Shown one piece after another: positions 1 to 7,374 of a stretch of DNA of 21,662 bases (position 1 is its first letter; each line of letters opens with the position of its first letter). Source of the stretch: a virus. Both the position numbers and the translations under genes were made by a program. The stretch covers positions 1 to 21,662 of IMG/VR virus record IMGVR_UViG_3300048772_000007; one strand, given 5' to 3'. A model generated the notes under the pieces. That model had not been told where the DNA came from and ran no database searches. It saw only the letters and a list, made by a program, of their open reading frames with translations.

Positions 1-1016
1 ACGGGACGAAGCTGGTAGCCGTACAGCGCACAGACCTAGACCTTGCCGACCCGCGTACCCGGCAGTTGGCCGTGGCCGACAATCGTTCCTCGCAAGTCAG
101 CTTGGATTGGGATACGGAGACGCTCAAGGGGCTAGTGGAGGACGGCGTGGATCTGGCCCCGTTCTGGACAGCGGATGAGTTGGCTGCGATGTGGCCGCAG
201 ACCGTGGACCTGCTCACGGATGAGGACGATGTGCCGCCCGTGCCAGTGGAGCCAGTAAGCAAGCTAGGCGACTTGTACATCCTAGGCAATCACAGGTTGT
301 TGTGCGGCGATTCTACCGTGCTGGCGGACGTGGAGAGGCTGATGGGCGGGGCGAAGGCTGACATGGTGTTTACAGACCCGCCGTACAATGTCGCAGTCTG
401 TAGTGGAGACCATAACCCGCAGGGGCTCACCTACGGCAAGGGCAAGCGTATTCTAAACGATTCCATGCCCGATGCCGAGTTCCATCAATTTCTCGTAGAC
501 TCGTTTACCTCTATGTCGATGGTAATAAAGGACGGCGCAACGGTTTATGTCACCCACGCGGATACAGAAGGAATCAACTTTCGCACGGCCTTTATTGGGG
601 CCGGATTCATGCTCAAGCAATGCTTGATATGGGCAAAACAGCAGTTTGTATTCGGGCGTTCTGACTACCACTGGCAGCATGAGCCGATATTGTACGGCTG
701 GAAGGCTGGTGCGGCGCATACGTTCTATGGTGAGCGCAATCAAGGGACAGTATGGAACATCGACCGTCCTATGCGCTCAGAGATGGAACACCCTACACAG
801 AAGCCGGTTGCTCTGGTCGAAAAGGCGATAGGGAACAGCAGCAAGAGCGGTGATATCCTGTTTGAACCATTCGGCGGTTCCGGCTCAACCCTCATAGCCT
901 GCGAGAAAACCGGAAGGCGCTGCTATATGATGGAACTATCGCCCGCGTATACCGATGTAATTTGCAAGCGTTGGGAGCAGGCGACAGGCAAGAAGGCGGT
1001 GCTGAGTGCCGGATAG
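1..1016 (+). CDS. ParB-like / beta-class DNA adenine (N6 or N4) methyltransferase, 5'-truncated
   Basis: The frame is open from the left edge (first full codon at base 3), so the true start lies outside the window. A TTG at 66 falls inside conserved-looking protein and is unlikely to be the start. The first ~60 codons resemble the end of a ParB-like nuclease domain (NRSSQVSLDWD, the 'adNrs...WD' pattern). The catalytic motif IV is DPPY at nt 375-386. The AdoMet-binding motif FEPFGGSGST follows at nt 861-890, preceded by HPTQKPVALVEKA. DPPY before the glycine-rich motif is the beta-class order. It would methylate DNA on an exocyclic amine; such ParB-methylase fusions commonly sit next to phage terminases. 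Self-protection or pac-site modification is inference. It overlaps the terminase small subunit by 11 bases. Base specificity cannot be read from the sequence. Confidence 0.9.
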   Translation, partial: GTKLVAVQRTDLDLADPRTRQLAVADNRSSQVSLDWDTETLKGLVEDGVDLAPFWTADELAAMWPQTVDLLTDEDDVPPVPVEPVSKLGDLYILGNHRLLCGDSTVLADVERLMGGAKADMVFTDPPYNVAVCSGDHNPQGLTYGKGKRILNDSMPDAEFHQFLVDSFTSMSMVIKDGATVYVTHADTEGINFRTAFIGAGFMLKQCLIWAKQQFVFGRSDYHWQHEPILYGWKAGAAHTFYGERNQGTVWNIDRPMRSEMEHPTQKPVALVEKAIGNSSKSGDILFEPFGGSGSTLIACEKTGRRCYMMELSPAYTDVICKRWEQATGKKAVLSAG

Positions 1017-1434
1017 CGAACAGGACGTTGCAAACAACGAAGATTCAACGGCCCCGCCTAAACTTCTTGGAGGCATTACAGGCAAAGGGTTTATGCCTGG
1101 TCAGTCTGGTAATCCGTTAGGAAAACCAAAGCGCAAGCCCCTTTCGGATGCCTATTCTGCGTTGCTCGGACAGACAGTACCTCCAGAAATAGCGCGGCAA
1201 CTCCGCATAAGTGAAGCATCGACATACGCCGAAGTGGTGGCTATGGCGTTACTGAAAGAGGCGGTGAAGGGCAAGGTCAACGCAGCGGCAGAGCTTGCGG
1301 ACAGAGTAGAGGGGCGCGTGATGGAGCGGGTGCAGGTCGATCATCGAGGCGATCCCCTCGCAGATCTGCTCTCTGAGTTCAAACGAGAATATGATGATTT
1401 GCCAAAGACCGAGACTCCTGAAGCGACCCCATGA
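1006..1434 (+). CDS. Terminase small subunit-like protein (DUF5681 family)
   Basis: This 142-residue protein starts at GTG 1006 inside the end of the methyltransferase. Residues 29-42 (FMPGQSGNPLGKPK) match the DUF5681 signature 'F.PGqSGNPkGrPk', which is typical of short proteins encoded directly before PBSX-type large terminases. The rest is helical and charged, with an acidic C-terminus. The stop overlaps the ATG of the large terminase by four bases (ATGA), so the two are probably translationally coupled. By position it should recognise the phage DNA end or pac site and hand it to the large subunit; no separate DNA-binding motif could be confirmed. The function rests on family and context. 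Confidence 0.8.
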   Translation: MPDSEQDVANNEDSTAPPKLLGGITGKGFMPGQSGNPLGKPKRKPLSDAYSALLGQTVPPEIARQLRISEASTYAEVVAMALLKEAVKGKVNAAAELADRVEGRVMERVQVDHRGDPLADLLSEFKREYDDLPKTETPEATP

Positions 1435-2660
1435 TTCTCAACTATGGTCAACGCTTAAAATCCTTCGCCTACAAACCCATAGAGCTAGACCGGCGCATCA
1501 ACATCCTCGAAGGCTCAGTCCGTAGCGGGAAAACATGGGCGCTGCACCCCAAGATACTACAAGCGTGCCGCTATCCTATCGCGGGCTGGCGCGTGCTGAC
1601 TGGGGTATCGAAGCAAACCATCTTCAATAACGTCCTGAATGACCTGTTTAATATCGTTGGCCCATCGAACTACACCTATAACCACCAGTCCGGGCTGCTC
1701 ACTCTATGCGGGTCTAGCTGGCTGGTGATGGGTGCAAAGGACGAGGGCAGCGAGAAGTATGTGCGTGGGCTGACAGTGGGAATAGCGGTGGGAGATGAAA
1801 TCTCGCTCATGCCGCAAGAGTTCTTTCAGATGCTGCTCACCCGTATGTCGCCCGAAGGGGCAAGGATGTACGGCACAACCAACCCTGGACCTCCAAGTCA
1901 CTGGCTAAAGACTGAATTCCTCGATAATCCAAACCTGCGATCTATGGGTCTGCTATGGTCTGGGCATTACACGATGGAGGACAACCCGAATCTCAGCGCG
2001 GAATTCATCGAAGCACAAAAGAATATGTATACCGGGGTGTTCTACCAGCGGTACATTCTCGGCCAATGGGTGACGGCGGAAAGCTCAATCTATCGTGACG
2101 TGCTCGGCCCACAATGCAAATATGATGATTCCAGCCGTCCAATCGCTCTGCTCACCAGCCCGGCAGAGAGATACGTGTTTGTGGACTATGGAACTATCAA
2201 CCCCTGCGTATTCTTAGACGTGTATGGGGATGGCAAGACGCTGTGGCAGGAACGGGAATACTACTGGGATAGTGAGAAGCAGCGTCGGCAAAAGACAGAT
2301 GCGGAGTATGGTGAAGATTTCGATGCGTTTGTAGGCCGGGAGCATCGCGGCTTGGTAGTGATTGTTGACCCGTCAGCGGCCAGCTTCAAGCTTGAACTGG
2401 TCAGACGAGGCTATCAGGTCAAGAACGGCGATAACGAAGTCCTAGAGGGCATCCGGCGCGTATCGTCTGCGCTCAAGATGGGGATGTACAAGATTCACGA
2501 GCGCAACTGCCCCATGACGCTGAAAGAGCATGAGGGCTATGCCTGGGATGATAAGAAGGCCGACAAGGGAAAAGAGGAGCCGATCAAGGATCACGACCAT
2601 ACGTGCGACGCCGCCCGTGTGGGAATTTGCAGGGCTATTCCTAAGTGGCGGTTGGGATGA
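1431..2660 (+). CDS. terL: Terminase large subunit (PBSX-type ATPase/nuclease)
   Basis: This 409-residue packaging motor and DNA-cutting enzyme acts at the portal vertex of the prohead. The N-terminal ATPase has a Walker A motif GSVRSGKT (residues 28-35), a Walker B motif VGIAVGDE (116-123, D122 and E123) and a coupling-type motif TTNPGP near 149-154. The C-terminal RNase H-like nuclease has acidic residues in VFVDYG (D252), VIVDPS (D313) and DHDHTCDAA (D388, D393). The length is normal for PBSX-type large terminases and all expected motifs are present, so it looks intact. It starts at ATG 1431, overlapping the small subunit stop. After its stop there is a 52-base gap before the portal gene. 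Confidence 0.95.
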   Translation: MILNYGQRLKSFAYKPIELDRRINILEGSVRSGKTWALHPKILQACRYPIAGWRVLTGVSKQTIFNNVLNDLFNIVGPSNYTYNHQSGLLTLCGSSWLVMGAKDEGSEKYVRGLTVGIAVGDEISLMPQEFFQMLLTRMSPEGARMYGTTNPGPPSHWLKTEFLDNPNLRSMGLLWSGHYTMEDNPNLSAEFIEAQKNMYTGVFYQRYILGQWVTAESSIYRDVLGPQCKYDDSSRPIALLTSPAERYVFVDYGTINPCVFLDVYGDGKTLWQEREYYWDSEKQRRQKTDAEYGEDFDAFVGREHRGLVVIVDPSAASFKLELVRRGYQVKNGDNEVLEGIRRVSSALKMGMYKIHERNCPMTLKEHEGYAWDDKKADKGKEEPIKDHDHTCDAARVGICRAIPKWRLG

Positions 2661-2700
2661 TGTGCGTATTTCTATGCGTATCCCAATACTAATGCTGGTG

Positions 2701-2712
2701 TAAGATAATTCC
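2701..2712 (+). promoter_or_regulatory. Possible leaderless -10 element before the portal gene
   Basis: TAAGAT at 2701-2706 lies exactly six bases before the portal ATG, with TG just upstream. No Shine-Dalgarno sequence is visible between it and the start. I found no good -35 box at 16-18 bases, so this is weak alone. It is listed because the same geometry recurs at 5580 and 8099. The bases between hexamer and ATG (AATTCC) also resemble those at 5574-5579 (ATTCCC). Confidence 0.3.
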
Positions 2713-4239
2713 ATGAGCGACAAACTACAGGCAGCGAAGGCGCGGGCGGCGGCAAGGCTGAGGCTCCCGGCCCCGGCACAGGAATCAGGTGCGAAGGATA
2801 TGTATAGCAACCCCGCTGCGAATGTGGGATGGGGCAGCACCAGCCTAGCCAATGGCGGGCGTCACATCCCCTTCCGTATCTCGCTTGACTACCAGAAGCT
2901 CGTTTTCATGTATCGCGGCTCATGGGTGATTCGGGCTATCGTGGATACAAAGCCCCAAGACCAGTTAAAAGCCTTTCCTTCCATTGTCAGCCAGGTAACC
3001 CCAGAACAGATTTCTGACTTCTACAAAGTAGTTGCTTCAACCGCGACTCTACAGAAATACATAGAAGCTCGGAAGTGGGGAAGACTGTTCGGTGGGGCGC
3101 TTGGTATCATTATCCTCAAGGGCCACAATGATCTCTCACAGCCCCTTACATTAGAAGATGTGGATGTGGACAGCTACAAAGGGCTGCTCGTGGTTGACCG
3201 CTGGTCTGGTATGTCGCCCAGTTCGGAACTCGTCAGAGACTTGGATAATCCCGCCGAATACGGATACCCAGTGTACTACGATGTTTACACTGAGACAGGG
3301 GATCGGTTGCGCGTCCATCATTCTCGCTGTATGCGATTCGTTGGCCGCGACCTTCCCTTGTTCGAGAAGCAGATTGAAACCTACTGGGGCATGAGCGAAA
3401 TCGAATGTGTCTTGGATGAGCTAAACCGCTACGACTACGGCATGGCGGCGGTTTCAGACCTTATCTCGCGGGCGAACGTCTTTGCTATGCAGAATCCCAT
3501 GCTGGCGCAGATGCTCTCCGGTGTTGGGCTGACAGAGCAGCAATTGAAAGATTATCTGGTCCGCACGGCAGCGGTATCGGAGAACATCAGCACGAATGGG
3601 CTGTTGATTCTAGGAGAGGATGAGCAGCTATTCACCCATCAGGCATCGTTCTCTGGCCTCTCGGAAGTCATGCGAATGCAGATTATGTGCCTCTGCGGAG
3701 CCAGCGGGTATCCGGTTTCAAGGCTCTTCGGCGAGACGCAATCCGGGCTGTCGAGTTCCAACGAAGGTGATTTGCAAGCGTACTACGATAACGCAGATCA
3801 AGAGCGCCAGCAGCGAGAACGTCCTTTGATGGATAAGCTAATTCCCATTATCTGCATGAGTACCTGGGGCATGGTGCCGGATGATCTAGATTACAACTTC
3901 GCGCCTATGCGGACGATGAACGCAAAGGAAAAGGCAGAGCTTGCCAAGAGCCAGTCTGATGCGATTCGCGGATACTTTACCGATGGCATTATTGGCCGTC
4001 AGACCACATTGCGCGAAATCCAGACCGCCTCGAAGATCACCGAGATTGGAACGAACGTGACCGACGAAATGATTGAGGCGGCGGACGATGATGTGCAGGT
4101 GCCTTTGCAAATTGAGACAGAGGAGGCCCGCGCCGGGTCTGAGGAGTTCTCGGAGGGAAAGACAGGCACAGAGGCCAGCAAGACCAAGGGCGGCAAGGAT
4201 TCATGGTTCGACAGGGCTTTGAAGAGTCTGAGGTCGTAA
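2713..4239 (+). CDS. Phage portal protein (DUF1073 family)
   Basis: This 508-residue protein would form the dodecameric ring at one capsid vertex through which DNA is packaged and ejected, and on which the neck assembles. Family signatures are WGRLFGGALGIIIL (about residues 122-135), the VHHSRCMRFVGRDLP strand region, GLLILGEDEQ, and the conserved SGYPVSRLFGETQSGLSSS segment starting near residue 331, followed by YYDNADQERQQ. These match DUF1073 portals, named after the Acb1-associated family; no Acb1 nuclease domain is seen. The C-terminal ~60 residues are acidic and low in complexity. It starts at ATG 2713 with no clear Shine-Dalgarno sequence. It is followed after one base by the head morphogenesis gene. 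Confidence 0.88.
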   Translation: MSDKLQAAKARAAARLRLPAPAQESGAKDMYSNPAANVGWGSTSLANGGRHIPFRISLDYQKLVFMYRGSWVIRAIVDTKPQDQLKAFPSIVSQVTPEQISDFYKVVASTATLQKYIEARKWGRLFGGALGIIILKGHNDLSQPLTLEDVDVDSYKGLLVVDRWSGMSPSSELVRDLDNPAEYGYPVYYDVYTETGDRLRVHHSRCMRFVGRDLPLFEKQIETYWGMSEIECVLDELNRYDYGMAAVSDLISRANVFAMQNPMLAQMLSGVGLTEQQLKDYLVRTAAVSENISTNGLLILGEDEQLFTHQASFSGLSEVMRMQIMCLCGASGYPVSRLFGETQSGLSSSNEGDLQAYYDNADQERQQRERPLMDKLIPIICMSTWGMVPDDLDYNFAPMRTMNAKEKAELAKSQSDAIRGYFTDGIIGRQTTLREIQTASKITEIGTNVTDEMIEAADDDVQVPLQIETEEARAGSEEFSEGKTGTEASKTKGGKDSWFDRALKSLRS

Positions 4240-4240
4240 C

Positions 4241-5065
4241 GTGCCAGACTTCCACCGGCCAATGCGTATTGAGCTTGAATACCGCCGCGCCCTGAATGCC
4301 CTCATGCAGTCTTGGCTCAAGATGGTTCCTGCTGGGTCAGACCTCGAAGCGATATTTTCCTACCTTGGCAACGGCGGTGGTGAGCGCGTCATACAAGCCT
4401 CTGAACGGCTGGCGCGGGGCATGGTGACGGCTACAGCAGTCCAGAACGCGGTATCGTGGCGTGACGCGGCCCGGAAATCTACGCAGGGAGCACGAATCTA
4501 TGACCTGCTCAAACGTGAGATGGACGGACCTGTAGGGGCGCAGATGCGCGAACTGGTCAAGACTCACGCTGCCCTTATCAGAACCGTTCCGCAGGACGTT
4601 GCCCAGGACATAGCTTCGCAGATTGCTACACGCCAGATGCGCGGAGAGCGAGCGGAGACTATCGCAAGGGACATACGGCGGCGTATCCCTGAGATTACGA
4701 AGAGCCGGGTAGCAATGCTGGCCCGGACTGAGGTATCCAGCACGGCTACATCTATCAGCGAGGCGCGGGCCGCACACCTGTCACTTCCCTGCTATGAGTG
4801 GCTGTCGAGCAAGGATAGGCGCGTCCGGCCCTCACACCGGCTCATGGACCATGTGATTGTGTTCTGGTCAGACCCACCCGCGCCAGAGGCATTGGCCGGA
4901 ATAAGGTCGAAACTCGGCCACTACCAGGCCGGGAAGGTTCCCAACTGCCGCTGTGATGCTAACGTGATTGTGGATTTGGGCCAGATTACATTTCCCGCAA
5001 AGGTGTACCACGATGGCAAGATTGAGCGTATGGGCCGAGCAAAGTTCTTAAATCTGTACCAATGA
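4241..5065 (+). CDS. Minor head / head morphogenesis protein (Mu gpF / SPP1 gp7-like)
   Basis: This 274-residue protein starts at GTG 4241, one base after the portal stop. The C-terminal half carries the full Mu F-like pattern: ARTEVSSTAT (R162, E164), KDRRVRPSH (D192 to H199) and PNCRCD (C236, C238). The family sits inside the capsid beside the portal and helps head assembly or DNA ejection. The N-terminal 130 residues are helical. Location immediately after the portal is the usual one. It ends where the ordinary head module is interrupted: the next standard head gene (protease) begins 3 kb downstream, after an accessory cassette. Confidence 0.88.
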   Translation: MPDFHRPMRIELEYRRALNALMQSWLKMVPAGSDLEAIFSYLGNGGGERVIQASERLARGMVTATAVQNAVSWRDAARKSTQGARIYDLLKREMDGPVGAQMRELVKTHAALIRTVPQDVAQDIASQIATRQMRGERAETIARDIRRRIPEITKSRVAMLARTEVSSTATSISEARAAHLSLPCYEWLSSKDRRVRPSHRLMDHVIVFWSDPPAPEALAGIRSKLGHYQAGKVPNCRCDANVIVDLGQITFPAKVYHDGKIERMGRAKFLNLYQ

Positions 5066-5088
5066 AAGGAGACGCGAAGAGCCAGAGC

Positions 5089-5121
5089 ACACGGGGCCGT
5101 CCTTCGTGGCGGCTTTCGTGT
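5089..5121 (+). other. Strong RNA hairpin after the head morphogenesis gene
   Basis: The arms ACACGGGGCCGTC (5089-5101) and GGCGGCTTTCGTGT (5108-5121) pair over 13 positions, including several G-U pairs and one bulged C, around a 6-base loop. It lies 24 bases after the stop of the head morphogenesis gene. There is no T-run behind it, so it is not a standard intrinsic terminator. It could slow transcription, protect the mRNA 3' end or separate the head operon from the cassette; these roles are inference. Confidence 0.4.
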
Positions 5122-5542
5122 CTTAGGCATAGGGGCGGCTTCCCTTTGGGGTAAGGGGTAAGTCTCTTACTTAGTATGACTCTCAGGTCTGGAATTCAAG
5201 GACACAGTTTCGTATTGGAAGGCTTGCGCCTCACCCCATTGCGACCAGGACGTAGCCGCCTTTGCGCAGATCAAGTACCGCGCCCGGAGCCTGGATTTCT
5301 CTGTGAACTGGATTCATCGGTGCCAATGCCCGTCCCTGTCGTACTCAAGCGGCCCGTTGATTATGGGAAAGAGTGCCGCGAACTCCCCGAAACACTTGCG
5401 CGTCTCTGTCATACCTAAACAGTTGCAACCCTATCACAATATGCGATATACTTCAATTGCGGGGTGAGATTGATGAACTTGCCCCTCGCGTCATGCCTAG
5501 ACACCTGCCGCGAAACCACCCCGCAGCCTTTTAATTTCCCCC

Positions 5543-5573
5543 TTGACAATACAGATACAGACCGTGATACAGT
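5543..5573 (+). promoter_or_regulatory. Predicted promoter of the accessory cassette (leaderless geometry)
   Basis: A perfect -35 box TTGACA lies at 5543-5548. The best -10 candidate is TACAGT (5568-5573, spacing 19), with GATACA (5566-5571, spacing 17) as a weaker alternative. The downstream ATG at 5580 begins six bases after TACAGT, leaving no room for a leader or Shine-Dalgarno sequence, so transcription would start at or next to the start codon. It would drive the five-gene cassette independently of the late head genes. Confidence 0.5.
5549..5572 (+). repeat. Three ATACAG repeats inside the cassette promoter
   Basis: ATACAG occurs at 5549-5554, 5555-5560 and 5567-5572, a 6-base unit with one position in the array replaced by ACCGTG. 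The array fills the space between the -35 and -10 boxes, where a bound protein would block RNA polymerase. A ribbon-helix-helix-like gene lies 280 bases downstream in the same unit, and that family often binds short tandem operators. Auto-regulation is inference. Confidence 0.4.
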
Positions 5574-5579
5574 ATTCCC

Positions 5580-5861
5580 ATGAGTAAAACCACGAAACAA
5601 ACCCCGAAGTCTCAGTTGTTTGCCGAGATCGTTGCCCGGCAGACGCAAGTCGCAGCCATCGAAGCCAAAGAGCGTAAGATTCTGGCGCTGAAACAGAAGC
5701 AGGTCCGGCTTGAAGTGGAGCGCGCATTGCTTGTCGCAATTGATAACTATCTCTCTCTCGGACCACTCATCGGCTCTCTTGATGAATTTACTGTTACTCA
5801 TTGTTTGGCCTCAGCGGGTGCGCTACTTGAGCGCATCGTGAAAGAGCAATGTCATGCGTAG
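5580..5861 (+). CDS. Small helical/coiled-coil protein of unknown function
   Basis: This 93-residue protein was not recognised. Residues ~10-55 form a long charged helix with heptad-like spacing (QTQVAAIEAKERKILALKQ and on), and the C-terminal third is a more hydrophobic helical segment. There is no signal peptide or clear membrane segment. It is the first gene of the accessory cassette. It begins at ATG 5580 directly behind a predicted promoter, with no Shine-Dalgarno site, implying leaderless translation. Its stop overlaps the next gene by eight bases. It could be a regulatory partner or structural accessory protein, but nothing in the sequence decides this. Confidence 0.65.
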   Translation: MSKTTKQTPKSQLFAEIVARQTQVAAIEAKERKILALKQKQVRLEVERALLVAIDNYLSLGPLIGSLDEFTVTHCLASAGALLERIVKEQCHA

Positions 5862-6000
5862 AGTTGGCACCGTTGTAGTAATCCGCGTGAATGACGATAT
5901 GCTGGCCGTCGCCCGCAAGATGGCCGAGGCGCAAAAGAAGCCGCTCCGTACCCTGCTCAGGGAGATTATCGAGGATGTGTTGAAAGAGGCAGAGAAGTGA
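5854..6000 (+). CDS. Ribbon-helix-helix-like small protein
   Basis: This 48-residue protein starts at ATG 5854, eight bases inside the preceding gene. It fits a ribbon-helix-helix fold: a short beta strand with alternating residues (VVVIRVNDD, residues 7-15), helix 1 (LAVARKMAEAQ), a turn (KKPL) and helix 2 (RTLLREIIEDVLKEAEK). Arc/MetJ-type proteins of this size dimerise through the strand and bind short DNA repeats as repressors. The ATACAG array upstream is a candidate target. Its stop overlaps the GTG of the superinfection-immunity gene by four bases. The identification rests on pattern and length only. Confidence 0.6.
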   Translation: MRRVGTVVVIRVNDDMLAVARKMAEAQKKPLRTLLREIIEDVLKEAEK

Positions 6001-6242
6001 GCGATTCAGATAGTCTTTTCCCTGTTTTCGCTGGCATTGTTGCAGTAGTCGGGGCCGTATTCCTTTACTGGCTACCAACAATTATTGCTTGGCGGCGCGA
6101 CCATAGCAACACATTGTCTATCGGTGTGACCAATCTTTTCTTTGGTTGGACCATCATTGGCTGGTTATTCGCTCTGATTTGGGCCACAACGGATAATGTG
6201 AGGCGCTATGGCCGTTACGCCGATTCTAATTCTCTCCGATAA
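5997..6242 (+). CDS. Superinfection immunity protein (Imm_superinfect family)
   Basis: This 81-residue inner-membrane protein has two predicted transmembrane helices (residues ~8-31 and ~42-63). The family pattern is clear: LYWLPTIIAWRRDHSNT followed by NLFFGWTIIGWLFALIWA. It matches the family of T4 Imm, which blocks entry of DNA from a second infecting phage. The start is GTG 5997, overlapping the previous stop (GTGA). The final ~12 codons overlap the glycosyltransferase start by 35 bases. The expected role is exclusion of related phages while this phage or prophage occupies the cell. The family assignment is strong; which phages it excludes is unknown. Confidence 0.88.
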   Translation: MSDSDSLFPVFAGIVAVVGAVFLYWLPTIIAWRRDHSNTLSIGVTNLFFGWTIIGWLFALIWATTDNVRRYGRYADSNSLR

Positions 6243-7374
6243 CCCCACGGCTAAGACAGGCCTCGCTCGTATAACGCGGGAACTCGCTTTGAGAATCCAT
6301 GAGAACATGAGCGACGTGTTCCGCGTGGCTTGCTTCGGGCCAGGATGGGATGAGACGGTGAGCCTACCGTTTCCTGCATATCCTATTCACAGGATGGAGA
6401 ACTGGATTACGCCTGAACTCCCTGACCGCTGGCGTGAGTTTGCAGGGGATGAGCGCGGTATTCTTCTGGTAATATGGGACGCCAGCCGGTTGCTTTGGTT
6501 GACCGACCCCGCGAAGTATTGCCCCGATCCGTATCTCAGAAACTTCCTACTCCGCAAGCCTTTTGATATTTGGACCTACACCGCTATCGACGCGGAGGGG
6601 CCGAATGGACGGCTCTCTTACCTGCTCCGTGAAGTGCTGAGTAAGTGTAACCGCGTGCTGGCATACAGCGAATGGTCGGCTCGAATCATCGAACGGACCA
6701 TCGGCGGAACGATTGAATCCCTACCACACGGCATTGACACGCAAGTGTGGCGACCGCGAGGGCGCGATAAGGCACGGCGCAAGTTTGGGCAAATTGTCTT
6801 CGATACGGATTTCAGCATCAAGCCAGACCAGTTCGTTATCGGCATGGTTGGAACGAATCAGGCCCGTAAGGACTTCGGTACAGCTATTGCGGCAGCGGCG
6901 GATATTGCCAAAACAAAAGACGTCCTGCTCTGGATTCATACCGACATGATGGAGCGGTTCTGGTCTATCTCATCCCTACTAGTTGACTATGGACTCGAAA
7001 ATCAAGCTGTGGTGACTACCGGGCGATTGACGGATGAGCAGATGACTTGGGCCTACTCCGCTTGCGATGTGACGTTTGGGATTGGATTATCTGAGGGATT
7101 TGGATTTCCGATCTATGAATCTCTCGCTTGTGGCGTGCCTTGTATTCATGGCAACTACGGTGGCGGCGCTGAATGGCTCTCTGCTGAATTCAAGTTTGAG
7201 CCAGTAGCGTTTCGCCCCGAAGGAACATTCTGCTCAATTCGTCCGGTCTATACGCCGCATCAATGGGCGGAAAAGGCGCTTGCGGTTACGGGCGCGACGG
7301 CAAGTCTACCGCCTGAACTTAACTGGAACAATCTATGGCCGCGATGGGATGCGTGGCTTAGAAGGGAATCATGA
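6208..7374 (+). CDS. GT4-type (GT-B fold) glycosyltransferase
   Basis: This 388-residue protein transfers a sugar from an activated nucleotide donor. The N-terminal Rossmann domain begins with ILILSDNPTAKTGLARITREL (residues 6-26), including the glycine loop. PHGIDTQVW lies at 173-181, and the second domain starts at VIGMVGTNQARKDF. The retaining GT4 signature is complete: EGFGFPIYE (E296 and E304, the E-x7-E donor-binding pair), followed by SLACGVPCI. There is no signal peptide or membrane segment, so it is cytoplasmic. It overlaps the superinfection gene by 35 bases and the second glycosyltransferase by four (ATGA). The acceptor cannot be read from sequence; a virion protein, phage DNA or host surface polymer are all possible. 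Confidence 0.85.
   Translation: MAVTPILILSDNPTAKTGLARITRELALRIHENMSDVFRVACFGPGWDETVSLPFPAYPIHRMENWITPELPDRWREFAGDERGILLVIWDASRLLWLTDPAKYCPDPYLRNFLLRKPFDIWTYTAIDAEGPNGRLSYLLREVLSKCNRVLAYSEWSARIIERTIGGTIESLPHGIDTQVWRPRGRDKARRKFGQIVFDTDFSIKPDQFVIGMVGTNQARKDFGTAIAAAADIAKTKDVLLWIHTDMMERFWSISSLLVDYGLENQAVVTTGRLTDEQMTWAYSACDVTFGIGLSEGFGFPIYESLACGVPCIHGNYGGGAEWLSAEFKFEPVAFRPEGTFCSIRPVYTPHQWAEKALAVTGATASLPPELNWNNLWPRWDAWLRRES

Larger units (their letters stand above)
5066..5579 (+). other. Gap of about 510 bases without a convincing gene
   Basis: Three open frames exist here and none is convincing. A 30-codon frame (5062-5154) begins with an ATGA overlap on the previous stop but encodes a basic peptide with no recognisable feature. 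A frame from ATG 5176 to 5418 encodes 80 residues rich in Pro, Arg and Leu. A different frame is open from 5180 to 5467 and looks more protein-like (CASPHC, then HRCQCP, with several Trp and Tyr residues), but has no ATG, GTG or TTG near its 5' end. It may be the remains of a small Cys-rich gene. The gap also holds a hairpin at 5089-5121 and a promoter near its end. Confidence 0.4.

Noticed and set aside
66-68. TTG as start of the methyltransferase.
   Set aside because: The same frame is open to the left window edge and encodes ParB-like sequence before this codon, so the gene is truncated rather than starting here.
2713-4239. Portal as a possible Acb1-type anti-CBASS nuclease because of the DUF1073 family name.
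   Set aside because: The sequence shows only portal signatures across its length; no paired H-x-T/S nuclease motifs of Acb1 were found.
5415-5801. A 128-codon - strand frame across the cassette promoter.
   Set aside because: No recognisable motif, opposes a gene with its own promoter, and no other gene in the window lies on the - strand.
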